This document shows, piece by piece, positions 1-14,000 of a DNA stretch of 64,000 nucleotides (its first letter is position 1; the number at the start of each line of letters is the position of its first letter). Source of the stretch: Tetragonia tetragonoides (Eukaryota > Streptophyta > Magnoliopsida > Caryophyllales > Aizoaceae); the NCBI GenBank assembly GCA_038025085.1, contig CM076141.1, forward strand, positions 23,932,501 to 23,996,500, given 5' to 3'. A program made the position numbers and the translations under genes. The notes under the pieces were generated by a model. It made no database searches, had not been told where the DNA came from, and saw only the letters and a list, made by a program, of their open reading frames with translations.

Positions 1-3000
1 GTTAAATCGCGTAAATTCATTTAACAGCATGAGTTGAAGCTTGTTTGTACTTGTAAACATCGTAGGTGTAGTTTCACACTCAAATGAATGCAAACAAAGT
101 ATTTGGATGCTTTCTCTTAATATACAACACAAAAGAACTCAAATCTCTTTCACCCTACTCGTATAAGCTTTTAAAACGCGTAAATGCATTCAAAAGCTTA
201 AGTTGAAGCTTGTTTGTACTTGTAAACATCCTAGGTATAGTTTCACACTCAAATGAATGCAAACAAAGTATTTGGATGCTTTCTCTTAATATACAACACA
301 AAAGAACTCAATTTATATCACCCTAGTCGTAAGAGCTGTTAAAACGCGTAAATTCATTCAACAGCTTGAGTTGAAGCTTGTTTGTACTTGTAAACATCCT
401 AGGTGTAGTTTCACACTCAAGTGAATGCAAACAAAGTATTTGGATGCTTTCTCTTAATATACAACACAAAAGAACTCAATTTATATCACCCTAGTCGCAA
501 GAGCTGTTAAAACGCGTAAATTCCATCAACAGCTTGAGTTGAAGCTTGTTTGTACTTGTAAACATCCTAGGTGTAGTTTCACACTCAAATGGATGCAAAC
601 AAAGTATTTGGATGCTTTCTCTTACTATACAACACAAAAGAACCCAAATCTCTTTCACCCTACTCGTAAGAGCTTTTCAAACGCGTAAATGAATTCAAAA
701 GCATGAGTTGAAGCTTGTTTGCAACTGTAAACATCCTAGGTGTAGTTTCACACTCAAATGAATGCAATTAAAGTATTTGGATGCTTTCTCTTAATATACA
801 GCACAAAAGAACTCAAATCTCTTTCACCCTACTCGTATGAGCTTCTAAAACGCGTAAATACATTCAAAAGCATGAGTTGAAGCTTGTTTGAACTTGTAAA
901 CATCCTAGGTGTAGTTTCACACTCAAATGAATGCAAACAAAGTATTTGGATGCTTTCTCTTAATATATACCACAAAAGTACTCAAATCTCTTTCACCCTA
1001 CTCTTATGAGCTTTTAAAACGCGTAAATACATTCAACAGCTTGAGTTGAAGCTTGTTTGTAACTGCAAACATCCTAGGTATAGTTTCACACTCAAATGAA
1101 TGACAAAAAAGTATTTGGTTGCTTTCTCTTAATATACAAGACAAAAGAACTCAAATCTCTTTCACCCTACTCGTATGAGCTTTTAAAACGCGTAAAAGCA
1201 TTCAAAAGCTTGAGTTAAAGTTTTTTTGTAATTTAACACATTCTTGGTGTAGTTTCATACTCAAAAGAATGCAAACAAAGTATTTGGATGCTTTTTCTTA
1301 CTATACAACACAACAGAACTCAAATCTCTTTCACCCTACTCGTATAAGCTTTTAAAACGCGTAAATGCATTCAAAAGCTTGAGTTGAAGCTTGTTTGTAC
1401 TTGTAAACATCCTAGGTTTAGTTTCACACTCAAATGAATGCAAACACAGTATTTGGATGCTTTCTCTTAATATACAACACAAAAGAACTCAATTTCTATC
1501 ACCCTAGTCGTAAGAGCTGTTAAATCGCGTAAATTCATTCAACAGCTTGAGTTGAAGCTTGTTTGTACTTGTAAACATCCTCGCTGTAGTTTCACACTCA
1601 AATGAATGCAAACAAAGTATGTGGATGCTTTCTCTTAATATACATCACAAAAGAACTCAAATCTCTTTCACCCTACTCGTATGAGCTTTTAAAACGCGTA
1701 AATGCATTCAAAAGCTTGAGTTGAAGCTTGTTTGTAATTTAACACATTCTTGGTGTAGTTTCATACTCAAAAGAATGCTAACAAAACATTTGGGTGCTTT
1801 CTCTTCATATAGAACAGAAAAGAAATCCAATCTCTTTCACCCTACTCGTATGAGCTTTTAAAACGCGTAAATGCATTCAAATGCTTGAGTAGAAGCTTGT
1901 TTGTACTTGTAAACAACCCTGGTGTTATTTCACACTCAAATGAATGCAAACAAAGTATTTGGATATTTTCTCTTAATATACAACACAAAAGAACTCAATT
2001 TCTGTCACCCTAGTCGTAAGAGCTGTTAAAACGCGTGAATTCATTCAAAAGCTTGAGTTGAAGCTTGTTTGTACTTGTAAACATCCTAGGTATAGTTTCA
2101 CACTCAAATGAATGCAAACAAAGTATTTGGATGCTTTCTCTTAATATACAACACAAAAGAACTCAAATCTCTTTCACCCTACTCGTATAAGCTTTTAAAA
2201 CGCGTAAATGCATTCAAAAGCTTGAGTTGAAGCTTGTTTGTAACTGTAAACATCCTAGGTGTAGTTTCACACTCAAATGATTGCAAACAAAGTATTTGGA
2301 TGCTTTCTCTTAATATACAACACAAAAGAACTCAATTTATATCACCCTAGTCGTAAGAGCTGTTAAAACGCGTAAATTCATTCAACAGCTTGAGTTGAAG
2401 CTTGTTTGTACTTGTAAACATCCTAGGTGTAGTTTCACACTCAAGTGAATGCAAAAAAAGTATTTGGATGCTTTATCTTAATATACAACACAAAAGAACT
2501 CAAATCTCTTTCACCCTAGTCGTAAGAGCTGTTAAATCGCGTAAATTCATTCAACAGCATGAGTTAAAGCTTGTTTGTACTTGTAAACATCATAGGTGTA
2601 GTTTCACACTCAAATGAATGCAAACAAAGTATTTGGATGCTTTCTCTTAATATACAACACAAAAGAACTCAAATCTCTTTCACCCTACTCGTATGAGCTT
2701 TTAAAACGCGTAAATGCATTCAAAAGCTTAAGTTGAAGCTTGTTTGTACTTGTAAACATCCTAGGTATAGTTTCACACTCAAATGAACGCAAACAAAGTA
2801 TTTGGATGCTTTCTTGGTGTAGTTTCATACTCAAAAAATGCAAACAAAACATTTAGGTGCTTTCTCTTCTTATACAACAGAAAAGGAATCAAATCTCTTT
2901 CACCCTACTCGTATCAGCTTTTAAAACGCGTAAATGCATTCAAATGCTTGGGTTGAAGCTTGTTTGTACTTGTAAATAACCCTGGTGTTATTTCACACTC

Positions 3001-5450
3001 AAATGAATGCAAAGAAAGTATTTGAATATTTTCTCTTAATATACAACACAAAAGAACTCAATTTCTATCACCCTAGTCGTAAGAGCTGTTAAAACGCGTA
3101 AATTCATTCAAAAGCTTGAGTTGAAGCTTGTTTGTACTTGTAAACATCCTAGGTATAGTTTCACACTCAAATGAATGCAAACAAAGTATTTGGATGCTTT
3201 CTCTTAATATACAACACAAAAGAACTCAAATCTCTTTCACCCTACTCGTATGAACTTTTAAAACGCGTAAATGCATTCAAAAGCTTGAGTTGAAGCTTGT
3301 TTGTAATTTAACACATTCTTGGTGTAGTTTCATACTCAAATGAATGCAAACAAAACATTTGGGTGCTTTCTCTTCATATACAACAGAAAAGGAATCAAAT
3401 CTCTTTCACCCTACTCGTATGTGCTTTTAAAACGCGTAAATGTATTCAAAAGCTTAAGTTGAAGCTTGTTTGTACTTGTAAACATCCTAGGTATAGTTTC
3501 ACACTCAAATGAATGCAAACAAAGTATTTGGATGCTTTCTCTTAATATACAACACAAAAGAACTCAAATCTCTTTCCCCCTACTCGTATGAGCTTTTAAA
3601 ACGCGTAAATACATTCAAAAGCTTGAGTTGAAGCTTGTTTGTACTTGTAAACATCCTAGGTGTAGTTTCACACTCAAATGAATGCAAACAAAGTATTTGG
3701 ATGCATTCTCTTAATATACAACACAAAAGAACTCAAATCTCTTTCACCCTACTCGTATGAGCTTTTAAAACGCGTAAATATATTCAAAAGCTTTTGTTGA
3801 AGCTTGTTTGTACTTGTAAACATCCTCGGTGTAGTTTCACACTCAAATGAATGCAAACAAAGTATTTGGATGCTTTCTCTTAATATACAACACAAAAGAA
3901 CTCAAATCTCTTTCACCCTACTCGTATGAACTTTTAAAACGCGTAAATGCATTCAAAAGCTTGAGTTGAAGCTTGTTTGTAATTTAACACATTCTTGGTG
4001 TAATTTCATACTCAAAAGAATGCAAACAAAACATTTGGGTGCTTTCTCTTAATATACAACAGAAAAGAAATCAAATCTCTTTCACCCTACTCGTATGAGC
4101 TTTTAAAACGCGTAAATGAATTCAAAAGCATGAGTTGAAGCTTGTTTGTACTTGTAAACATCCTAGGTATAGTTTCACACTCAAATGAATGCAAACAAAG
4201 TATTTGGATGCTTTCTCTTAATATACAACACAAAAGAACTCAAATCTCTTTCACCCTAGTCGTATGAGCTTTTAAAACGCGTAAATGCATTCAAAAGCTT
4301 AAGTTGAAGCTTGTTTGTACTTGTAAACATCCTAGGTATAGTTTCACACTCAAATGAATGCAAACAAAGTATTTGGATGCTTTCTCTTAATATACAACAC
4401 AAAAGAACTCAATTTATATCACCCTAGTCGTAAGAGCTTTTAAAACGCGTAAATGAATTCAAAAGCATGAGTTGAAGCTTGTTTGTAACTGTAAACATCC
4501 TAGGTGTAGTTTCACACTCAAATGAATGCAAACAAAGTATTTGGATGCTTTCTCTTAATATACAACACAAAAGAACTCAAATCTCTTTCACCCTACTCGT
4601 ATGAGCTTTTAAAACGCGTAAATTAATTCAAAAGCTTGAGTTGAAGCTTGTTTGTTACTGTAAACATTCTCGGTGTAGTTTCACACTCAAATGAATGCAA
4701 ACAAAGTATTTGGATGCATTCTCTTAATATACAACACAAAAGAACTCAAATCTCTTTCACCCTACTCGTATGAGCTTTTAAAACGCGTAAATATATTCAA
4801 AAGCTTTTGTTGAAGCTTGTTTGTACTTGTAAACATCCTCGGTGTAGTTTCACACTCAAATGAATGCAAACAAAGTATTTGGATGCTTTCTCTTAATATA
4901 CAACAGAAAAGAACTTAAATCTCTTTCACCCTACTCGTATGAGCTTTTAAAACGCATAAGTGCATTCAAAAGCTTGAATTGAAGCTTGTTGGTAATTTAA
5001 CACATTCTTGGTGTAGTTTCATACTCAAAAAAATGCAAACAAAACATTTGGGTGCTTTCTCTTAATATACAACACAAAAGAAATCAAATCTCTTTCACCC
5101 TCCTCGTATGAGCTTTTAAAACGCGTAATTGCATTCAAAAGCTTGAGTTGAAGCTTGTTTGTAACTGTAAACATCCTAGGTGTAGTTTCACACTCAAATG
5201 ATTGCAAAAAAAGTATTTGGATGCTTTCTCTTAATATACAACAAAAAAGAACTCAATATATATCACCCTAGTCGTAAGAGCTGTTAAAACGCGTAAATTC
5301 ATTCAACAGCTTGAGTTGAAGCTTGTTTGTACTTGTAAACATCCTAGGTGTAGTTTCACACTCAAGTGAATGCAAACAAAGTATTTGGATGCTTTCTCTT
5401 AATATACAACACAAAAGAACTCAATTTCTATCACCCTAGTCGTAAGAGCT
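1..5450 (-). repeat. 169-bp satellite, 33-monomer HOR, copy 1
   Basis: Tandem 169-bp monomers in the orientation opposite to the arrays right of 21.5 kb. The block recurs as a unit: the opening stretch (GTTAAATCGCGTAAATTCAT followed by the rare variant TTAACAGCATG) returns at 5451 and 11070. By length it is 32 full monomers plus one cut to about 52 bp at 2810-2814. Four monomer flavours recur: a main type; one with ACACATTCTTGGTG and ACATTTGGGTGC; one with AACCCTGGTGTTATTTC; and one with CACCCTAGTCGTAAGAGCTG. Copies 1 and 2 show only about four substitutions over the first 3.6 kb. No gene is present. Sure of the repeat; centromeric function is inference. Confidence 0.95.
2810..2814. other. 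Truncated-monomer junction (HOR fingerprint)
   Basis: Here GGATGCTTTCT joins directly to TTGGTGTAGTTTCATACTC, skipping about 117 bp of a monomer. A TTCT shared by both sides marks the join, so it looks like a microhomology deletion. The same join lies at about 8260 and 13,879, so it predates amplification of the unit. Confidence 0.85.
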
Positions 5451-8400
5451 GTTAAATCGCGTAAATTCATTTAACAGCATGAGTTGAAGCTTGTTTGTAC
5501 TTGTAAACATCGTAGGTGTAGTTTCACACTCAAATGAATGCAAACAAAGTATTTGGATGCTTTCTCTTAATATACAACACAAAAGAACTCAAATCTCTTT
5601 CACCCTACTCGTATAAGCTTTTAAAACGCGTAAATGCATTCAAAAGCTTAAGTTGAAGCTTGTTTGTACTTGTAAACATCCTAGGTATAGTTTCACACTC
5701 AAATGAATGCAAACAAAGTATTTGGATGCTTTCTCTTAATATACAACACAAAAGAACTCAATTTATATCACCCTAGTCGTAAGAGCTGTTAAAACGCGTA
5801 AATTCATTCAACAGCTTGAGTTGAAGCTTGTTTGTACTTGTAAACATCCTAGGTGTAGTTTCACACTCAAGTGAATGCAAACAAAGTATTTGGATGCTTT
5901 CTCTTAATATACAACACAAAAGAACTCAATTTATATCACCCTAGTCGCAAGAGCTGTTAAAACGCGTAAATTCCATCAACAGCTTGAGTTGAAGCTTGTT
6001 TGTACTTGTAAACATCCTAGGTGTAGTTTCACACTCAAATGGATGCAAACAAAGTATTTGGATGCTTTCTCTTACTATACAACACAAAAGAACCCAAATC
6101 TCTTTCACCCTACTCGTAAGAGCTTTTCAAACGCGTAAATGAATTCAAAAGCATGAGTTGAAGCTTGTTTGCAACTGTAAACATCCTAGGTGTAGTTTCA
6201 CACTCAAATGAATGCAATTAAAGTATTTGGATGCTTTCTCTTAATATACAGCACAAAAGAACTCAAATCTCTTTCACCCTACTCGTATGAGCTTCTAAAA
6301 CGCGTAAATACATTCAAAAGCATGAGTTGAAGCTTGTTTGAACTTGTAAACATCCTAGGTGTAGTTTCACACTCAAATGAATGCAAACAAAGTATTTGGA
6401 TGCTTTCTCTTAATATATACCACAAAAGTACTCAAATCTCTTTCACCCTACTCTTATGAGCTTTTAAAACGCGTAAATACATTCAACAGCTTGAGTTGAA
6501 GCTTGTTTGTAACTGCAAACATCCTAGGTATAGTTTCACACTCAAATGAATGACAAAAAAGTATTTGGATGCTTTCTCTTAATATACAAGACAAAAGAAC
6601 TCAAATCTCTTTCACCCTACTCGTATGAGCTTTTAAAACGCGTAAAAGCATTCAAAAGCTTGAGTTAAAGTTTTTTTGTAATTTAACACATTCTTGGTGT
6701 AGTTTCATACTCAAAAGAATGCAAACAAAGTATTTGGATGCTTTTTCTTACTATACAACACAACAGAACTCAAATCTCTTTCACCCTACTCGTATAAGCT
6801 TTTAAAACGCGTAAATGCATTCAAAAGCTTGAGTTGAAGCTTGTTTGTACTTGTAAACATCCTAGGTTTAGTTTCACACTCAAATGAATGCAAACACAGT
6901 ATTTGGATGCTTTCTCTTAATATACAACACAAAAGAACTCAATTTCTATCACCCTAGTCGTAAGAGCTGTTAAATCGCGTAAATTCATTCAACAGCTTGA
7001 GTTGAAGCTTGTTTGTACTTGTAAACATCCTCGCTGTAGTTTCACACTCAAATGAATGCAAACAAAGTATGTGGATGCTTTCTCTTAATATACATCACAA
7101 AAGAACTCAAATCTCTTTCACCCTACTCGTATGAGCTTTTAAAACGCGTAAATGCATTCAAAAGCTTGAGTTGAAGCTTGTTTGTAATTTAACACATTCT
7201 TGGTGTAGTTTCATACTCAAAAGAATGCTAACAAAACATTTGGGTGCTTTCTCTTCATATAGAACAGAAAAGAAATCCAATCTCTTTCACCCTACTCGTA
7301 TGAGCTTTTAAAACGCGTAAATGCATTCAAATGCTTGAGTAGAAGCTTGTTTGTACTTGTAAACAACCCTGGTGTTATTTCACACTCAAATGAATGCAAA
7401 CAAAGTATTTGGATATTTTCTCTTAATATACAACACAAAAGAACTCAATTTCTGTCACCCTAGTCGTAAGAGCTGTTAAAACGCGTGAATTCATTCAAAA
7501 GCTTGAGTTGAAGCTTGTTTGTACTTGTAAACATCCTAGGTATAGTTTCACACTCAAATGAATGCAAACAAAGTATTTGGATGCTTTCTCTTAATATACA
7601 ACACAAAAGAACTCAAATCTCTTTCACCCTACTCGTATAAGCTTTTAAAACGCGTAAATGCATTCAAAAGCTTGAGTTGAAGCTTGTTTGTAACTGTAAA
7701 CATCCTAGGTGTAGTTTCACACTCAAATGATTGCAAACAAAGTATTTGGATGCTTTCTCTTAATATACAACACAAAAGAACTCAATTTATATCACCCTAG
7801 TCGTAAGAGCTGTTAAAACGCGTAAATTCATTCAACAGCTTGAGTTGAAGCTTGTTTGTACTTGTAAACATCCTAGGTGTAGTTTCACACTCAAGTGAAT
7901 GCAAAAAAAGTATTTGGATGCTTTATCTTAATATACAACACAAAAGAACTCAAATCTCTTTCACCCTAGTCGTAAGAGCTGTTAAATCGCGTAAATTCAT
8001 TCAACAGCATGAGTTAAAGCTTGTTTGTACTTGTAAACATCATAGGTGTAGTTTCACACTCAAATGAATGCAAACAAAGTATTTGGATGCTTTCTCTTAA
8101 TATACAACACAAAAGAACTCAAATCTCTTTCACCCTACTCGTATGAGCTTTTAAAACGCGTAAATGCATTCAAAAGCTTAAGTTGAAGCTTGTTTGTACT
8201 TGTAAACATCCTAGGTATAGTTTCACACTCAAATGAACGCAAACAAAGTATTTGGATGCTTTCTTGGTGTAGTTTCATACTCAAAAAATGCAAACAAAAC
8301 ATTTAGGTGCTTTCTCTTCTTATACAACAGAAAAGGAATCAAATCTCCTTCACCCTACTCGTATCAGCTTTTAAAACGCGTAAATGCATTCAAATGCTTG

Positions 8401-9134
8401 GGTTGAAGCTTGTTTGTACTTGTTAATAACCCTGGTGTTATTTCACACTCAAATGAATGCAAAGAAAGTATTTGAATATTTTCTCTTAATATACAACACA
8501 AAAGAACTCAATTTCTATCACCCTAGTCGTAAGAGCTGTTAAAACGCGTAAATTCATTCAAAAGCTTGAGTTGAAGCTTGTTTGTACTTGTAAACATCCT
8601 AGGTATAGTTTCACACTCAAATGAATGCAAACAAAGTATTTGGATGCTTTCTCTTAATATACAACACAAAAGAACTCAAATCTCTTTCACCCTACTCGTA
8701 TGAACTTTTAAAACGCGTAAATGCATTCAAAAGCTTGAGTTGAAGCTTGTTTGTAATTTAACACATTCTTGGTGTAGTTTCATACTCAAATGAATGCAAA
8801 CAAAACATTTGGGTGCTTTCTCTTCATATACAACAGAAAAGGAATCAAATCTCTTTCACCCTACTCGTATGTGCTTTTAAAACGCGTAAATGTATTCAAA
8901 AGCTTAAGTTGAAGCTTGTTTGTACTTGTAAACATCCTAGGTATAGTTTCACACTCAAATGAATGCAAACAAAGTATTTAGATGCTTTCTCTTAATATAC
9001 AACACAAAAGAACTCAAATCTCTTTCCCCCTACTCGTATGAGCTTTTAAAACGCGTAAATACATTCAAAAGCTTGAGTTGAAGCTTGTTTGTACTTGTAA
9101 ACATCCTAGGTGTAGTTTCACACTCAAATGAATG

Positions 9135-9379
9135 GAAACAAAGTATTTGGATGCCTTCTCTTAATATACAACACAAAAGAACTCAAATCTCTTTCACCCT
9201 AGTCGTATGAGCTTTTAAAACGCGTAAATGCATTCAAAAGCTTGAGTTGAAGCTTGTTTGTAACTGTAAACATCCTAGGTATAGTTTCACACTCAAATGA
9301 ATGAAAAAATAGTATTTGGATGCTTTCTCTTAATATACAACACAAAAGAACTCAAATCTCTTTCACCCTACTCGTATGA
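9135..9379. other. Monomer replacement (conversion-like) patch in HOR copy 2
   Basis: Compared with copy 1 at 3685-3929, this tract carries other variants (AGTCGTATGAG, AACTGTAAACATCC, GAATGAAAAAATAG) but keeps the same length. Similar variants occur at about 20,985-21,330. A non-reciprocal copy of about 1.5 monomers explains it better than point mutation. Confidence 0.7.
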
Positions 9380-10140
9380 GCTTTTAAAACGCGTAAATGC
9401 ATTCAAAAGCTTGAGTTGAAGCTTGTTTGTAATTTAACACATTCTTGGTGTAATTTCATACTCAAAAGAATGCAAACAAAACATTTGGGTGCTTTCTCTT
9501 AATATACAACAGAAAAGAAATCAAATCTCTTTCACCCTACTCGTATGAGCTTTTAAAACGCGTAAATGAATTCAAAAGCATGAGTTGAAGCTTGTTTGTA
9601 CTTGTAAACATCCTAGGTATAGTTTCACACTCAAATGAATGCAAACAAAGTATTTGGATACTTTCTCTTAATATACAACACAAAAGAACTCAAATCTCTT
9701 TCACCCTAGTCGTATGAGCTTTTAAAACGCGTAAATGCATTCAAAAGCTTAAGTTGAAGCTTGTTTGTACTTGTAAACATCCTAGGTATAGTTTCACACT
9801 CAAATGAATGCAAACAAAGTATTTGGATGCTTTCTCTTAATATACAACACAAAAGAACTCAATTTATATCACCCTAGTCGTAAGAGCTTTTAAAACGCGT
9901 AAATGAATTCAAAAGCATGAGTTGAAGCTTGTTTGTAACTGTAAACATCCTAGGTGTAGTTTCACACTCAAATTAATGCAAACAAAGTATTTGGATGCTT
10001 TCTCTTAATATACAACACAAAAGAACTCAAATCTCTTTCACCCTACTCGTATGAGCTTTTAAAACGCGTAAATTAATTCAAAAGCTTGAGTTGAAGCTTG
10101 TTTGTTACTGTAAACATTCTCGGTGTAGTTTCACACTCAA

Positions 10141-10480
10141 ATGAATGCAAACAAAGTATTTGGATGCATTCTCTTAATATACAACACAAAAGAACTCAAA
10201 TCTCTTTCACCCTACTCGTATGAGCTTTTAAAACGCGTAAATATATTCAAAAGCTTTTGTTGAAGCTTGTTTGTACTTGTAAACATCCTCGGTGTAGTTT
10301 CACACTCAAATGAATGCAAACAAAGTATTTGGATGCATTCTCTTAATATACAACACAAAAGAACTCAAATCTCTTTCACCCTACTCGTATGAGCTTTTAA
10401 AACGCGTAAATATATTCAAAAGCTTTTGTTGAAGCTTGTTTGTACTTGTAAACATCCTCGGTGTAGTTTCACACTCAAAT
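10141..10480 (-). repeat. Local monomer duplication in HOR copy 2
   Basis: Two adjacent 169-bp monomers carry the same unusual variants (GGATGCATTCTC, AATATATTC, AGCTTTTGTTGAAG, CATCCTCGGTG). Copy 1 has a single such monomer at about 4691-4860. This accounts for the whole 169-bp length difference between the two HOR copies and fits one-monomer unequal exchange. Confidence 0.85.
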
Positions 10481-11069
10481 GAATGCAAACAAAGTATTTG
10501 GATGCTTTCTCTTAATATACAACAGAAAAGAACTTAAATCTCTTTCACCCTACTCATATGAGCTTTTAAAACGCATAAGTGCATTCAAAAGCTTGAATTG
10601 AAGCTTGTTGGTAATTTAACACATTCTTGGTGTAGTTTCATACTCAAAAAAATGCAAACAAAACATTTGGGTGCTTTCTCTTAATATACAACACAAAAGA
10701 AATCAAATCTCTTTCACCCTCCTCGTATGAGCTTTTAAAACGCGTAATTGCATTCAAAAGCTTGAGTTGAAGCTTGTTTGTAACTGTAAACATCCTAGGT
10801 GTAGTTTCACACTCAAATGATTGCAAAAAAAGTATTTGGATGCTTTCTCTTAATATACAACAAAAAAGAACTCAATATATATCACCCTAGTCGTAAGAGC
10901 TGTTAAAACGCGTAAATTCATTCAACAGCTTGAGTTGAAGCTTGTTTGTACTTGTAAACATCCTAGGTGTAGTTTCACACTCAAGTGAATGCAAACAAAG
11001 TATTTGGATGCTTTCTCTTAATATACAACACAAAAGAACTCAATTTCTATCACCCTAGTCGTAAGAGCT

Positions 11070-14000
11070 GTTAAATCGCGTAAATTCATTTAACAGCATG
11101 AGTTGAAGCTTGTTTGTACTTGTAAACATCGTAGGTGTAGTTTCACACTCAAATGAATGCAAACAAAGTATTTGGATGCTTTCTCTTAATATACAACACA
11201 AAAGAACTCAAATCTCTTTCACCGTACTCGTATAAGCTTTTAAAACGCGTAAATGCATTCAAAAGCTTAAGTTGAAGCTTGTTTGTACTTGTAAACATCC
11301 TAGGTATAGTTTCACACTCAAATGAATGCAAACAAAGTATTTGGATGCTTTCTCTTAATATACAACACAAAAGAACTCAATTTATATCACCCTAGTCGTA
11401 AGAGCTGTTAAAACGCGTAAATTCATTCAACAGCTTGAGTTGAAGCTTGTTTGTACTTGTAAACATCCTAGGTGTAGTTTCACACTCAAGTGAATGCAAA
11501 CAAAGTATTTGGATGCTTTCTCTTAATATACAACACAAAAGAACTCAATTTATATCACCCTAGTCGCAAGAGCTGTTAAAACGCGTAAATTCCATCAACA
11601 GCTTGAGTTGAAGCTTGTTTGTACTTGTAAACATCCTAGGTGTAGTTTCACACTCAAATGGATGCAAACAAAGTATTTGGATGCTTTCTCTTACTATACA
11701 ACACAAAAGAACCCAAATCTCTTTCACCCTACTCGTAAGAGCTTTTCAAACGCGTAAATGAATTCAAAAGCATGAGTTGAAGCTTGTTTGCAACTGTAAA
11801 CATCCTAGGTGTAGTTTCACACTCAAATGAATGCAATTAAAGTATTTGGATGCTTTCTCTTAATATACAACACAAAAGAACTCAAATCTCTTTCACCCTA
11901 CTCGTATGAGCTTCTAAAACGCGTAAATACATTCAAAAGCATGAGTTGAAGCTTGTTTGAACTTGTAAACATCCTAGGTGTAGTTTCACACTCAAATGAA
12001 TGCAAACAAAGTATTTGGATGCTTTCTCTTAATATATACCACAAAAGTACTCAAATCTCTTTCACCCTACTCTTATGAGCTTTTAAAACGCGTAAATACA
12101 TTCAACAGCTTGAGTTGAAGCTTGTTTGTAACTGCAAACATCCTAGGTATAGTTTCACACTCAAATGAATGACAAAAAAGTATTTGGATGCTTTCTCTTA
12201 ATATACAAGACAAAAGAACTCAAATCTCTTTCACCCTACTCGTATGACCTTTTAAAACGCGTAAAAGCATTCAAAAGCTTGAGTTAAAGTTTTTTTGTAA
12301 TTTAACACATTCTTGGTGTAGTTTCATACTCAAAAGAATGCAAACAAAGTATTTGGATGCTTTTTCTTACTATACAACACAACAGAACTCAAATCTCTTT
12401 CACCCTACTCGTATAAGCTTTTAAAACGCGTAAATGCATTCAAAAGCTTGAGTTGAAGCTTGTTTGTACTTGTAAACATCCTAGGTTTAGTTTCACACTC
12501 AAATGAATGCAAACACAGTATTTGGATGCTTTCTCTTAATATACAACACAAAAGAACTCAATTTCTATCACCCTAGTCGTAAGAGCTGTTAAATCGCGTA
12601 AATTCATTCAACAGCTTGAGTTGAAGCTTGTTTGTAGTTGTAAACATCCTCGCTGTAGTTTCACACTCAAATGAATGCAAACAAAGTATTTGGATGCTTT
12701 CTCTTAATATACATCACAAAAGAACTCAAATCTCTTTCACCCTACTCGTATGAGCTTTTAAAACGCGTAAATGCATTCAAAAGCTTGAGTTGAAGCTTGT
12801 TTGTAATTTAACACATTCTTGGTGTAGTTTCATACTCAAAAGAATGCAAACAAAACATTTGGGTGCTTTCTCTTCATATAGAACAGAAAAGAAATCAAAT
12901 CTCTTTCACCCTACTCGTATGAGCTTTTAAAACGCGTAAATGCATTCAAATGCTTGAGTAGAAGCTTGTTTGTACTTGTAAACAACCCTGGTGTTATTTC
13001 ACACTCAAATGAATGCAAACAAAGTATTTGGATATTTTCTCTTAATATACAACACAAAAGAACTCAATTTCTGTCACCCTAGTCGTAAGAGCTGTTAAAA
13101 CGCGTGAATTCATTCAAAAGCTTGAGTTGAAGCTTGTTTGTACTTGTAAACATCCTAGGTATAGTTTCACACTCAAATGAATGCAAACAAAGTATTTGGA
13201 TGCTTTCTCTTAATATACAACACAAAAGAACTCAAATCTCTTTCACCCTACTCGTATAAGCTTTTAAAACGCGTAAATGCATTCAAAAGCTTGAGTTGAA
13301 GCTTGTTTGTAACTGTAAACATCCTAGGTGTAGTTTCACACTCAAATGATTGCAAACAAAGTATTTGGATGCTTTCTCTTAATATACAACACAAAAGAAC
13401 TCAATTTATATCACCCTAGTCGTAAGAGCTGTTAAAACGCGTAAATTCATTCAACAGCTTGAGTTGAAGCTTGTTTGTACTTGTAAACATCCTAGGTGTA
13501 GTTTCACACTCAAGTGAATGCAAAAAAAGTATTTGGATGCTTTATCTTAATATACAACACAAAAGAACTCAAATCTCTTTCACCCTAGTCGTAAGAGCTG
13601 TTAAATCGCGTAAATTCATTCAACAGCATGAGTTAAAGCTTGTTTGTACTTGTAAACATCATAGGTGTAGTTTCACACTCAAATGAATGCAAACAAAGTA
13701 TTTGGATGCTTTCTCTTAATATACAACACAAAAGAACTCAAATCTCTTTCACCCTACTCGTATGAGCTTTTAAAACGCGTAAATGCATTCAAAAGCTTAA
13801 GTTGAAGCTTGTTTGTACTTGTAAACATCCTAGGTATAGTTTCACACTCAAATGAACGCAAACAAAGTATTTGGATGCTTTCTTGGTGTAGTTTCATACT
13901 CAAAAAATGCAAACAAAACATTTAGGTGCTTTCTCTTCTTATACAACAGAAAAGGAATCAAATCTCTTTCACCCTACTCGTATCAGCTTTTAAAACGCGT

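Larger units (their letters stand above)
5451..11069 (-). repeat. 169-bp satellite HOR, copy 2 (5619 bp)
   Basis: Second copy of the unit at 1-5450, collinear at an offset of 5450 bp up to about 10,300. It is 169 bp longer because the monomer with the TTCAAAAGCTTTTGTTGAAG variant is present twice in tandem (about 10,141-10,480) where copy 1 has it once. A tract at about 9135-9379 differs from copy 1 at many sites while its flanks are near-identical. Otherwise differences are rare single bases, for example CTCCTT for CTCTTT near 8345. Confidence 0.95.

Noticed and set aside
2402..2617. Open frames of 60-105 codons throughout the satellite, on both strands (for example 2402-2617, 25,259-25,480, 59,126-59,404)
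   Set aside because: They recur because the monomer recurs. 169 is not a multiple of 3, so the frame changes with each monomer and every such ORF stops within about two monomers. No start context or codon-like conservation is seen.
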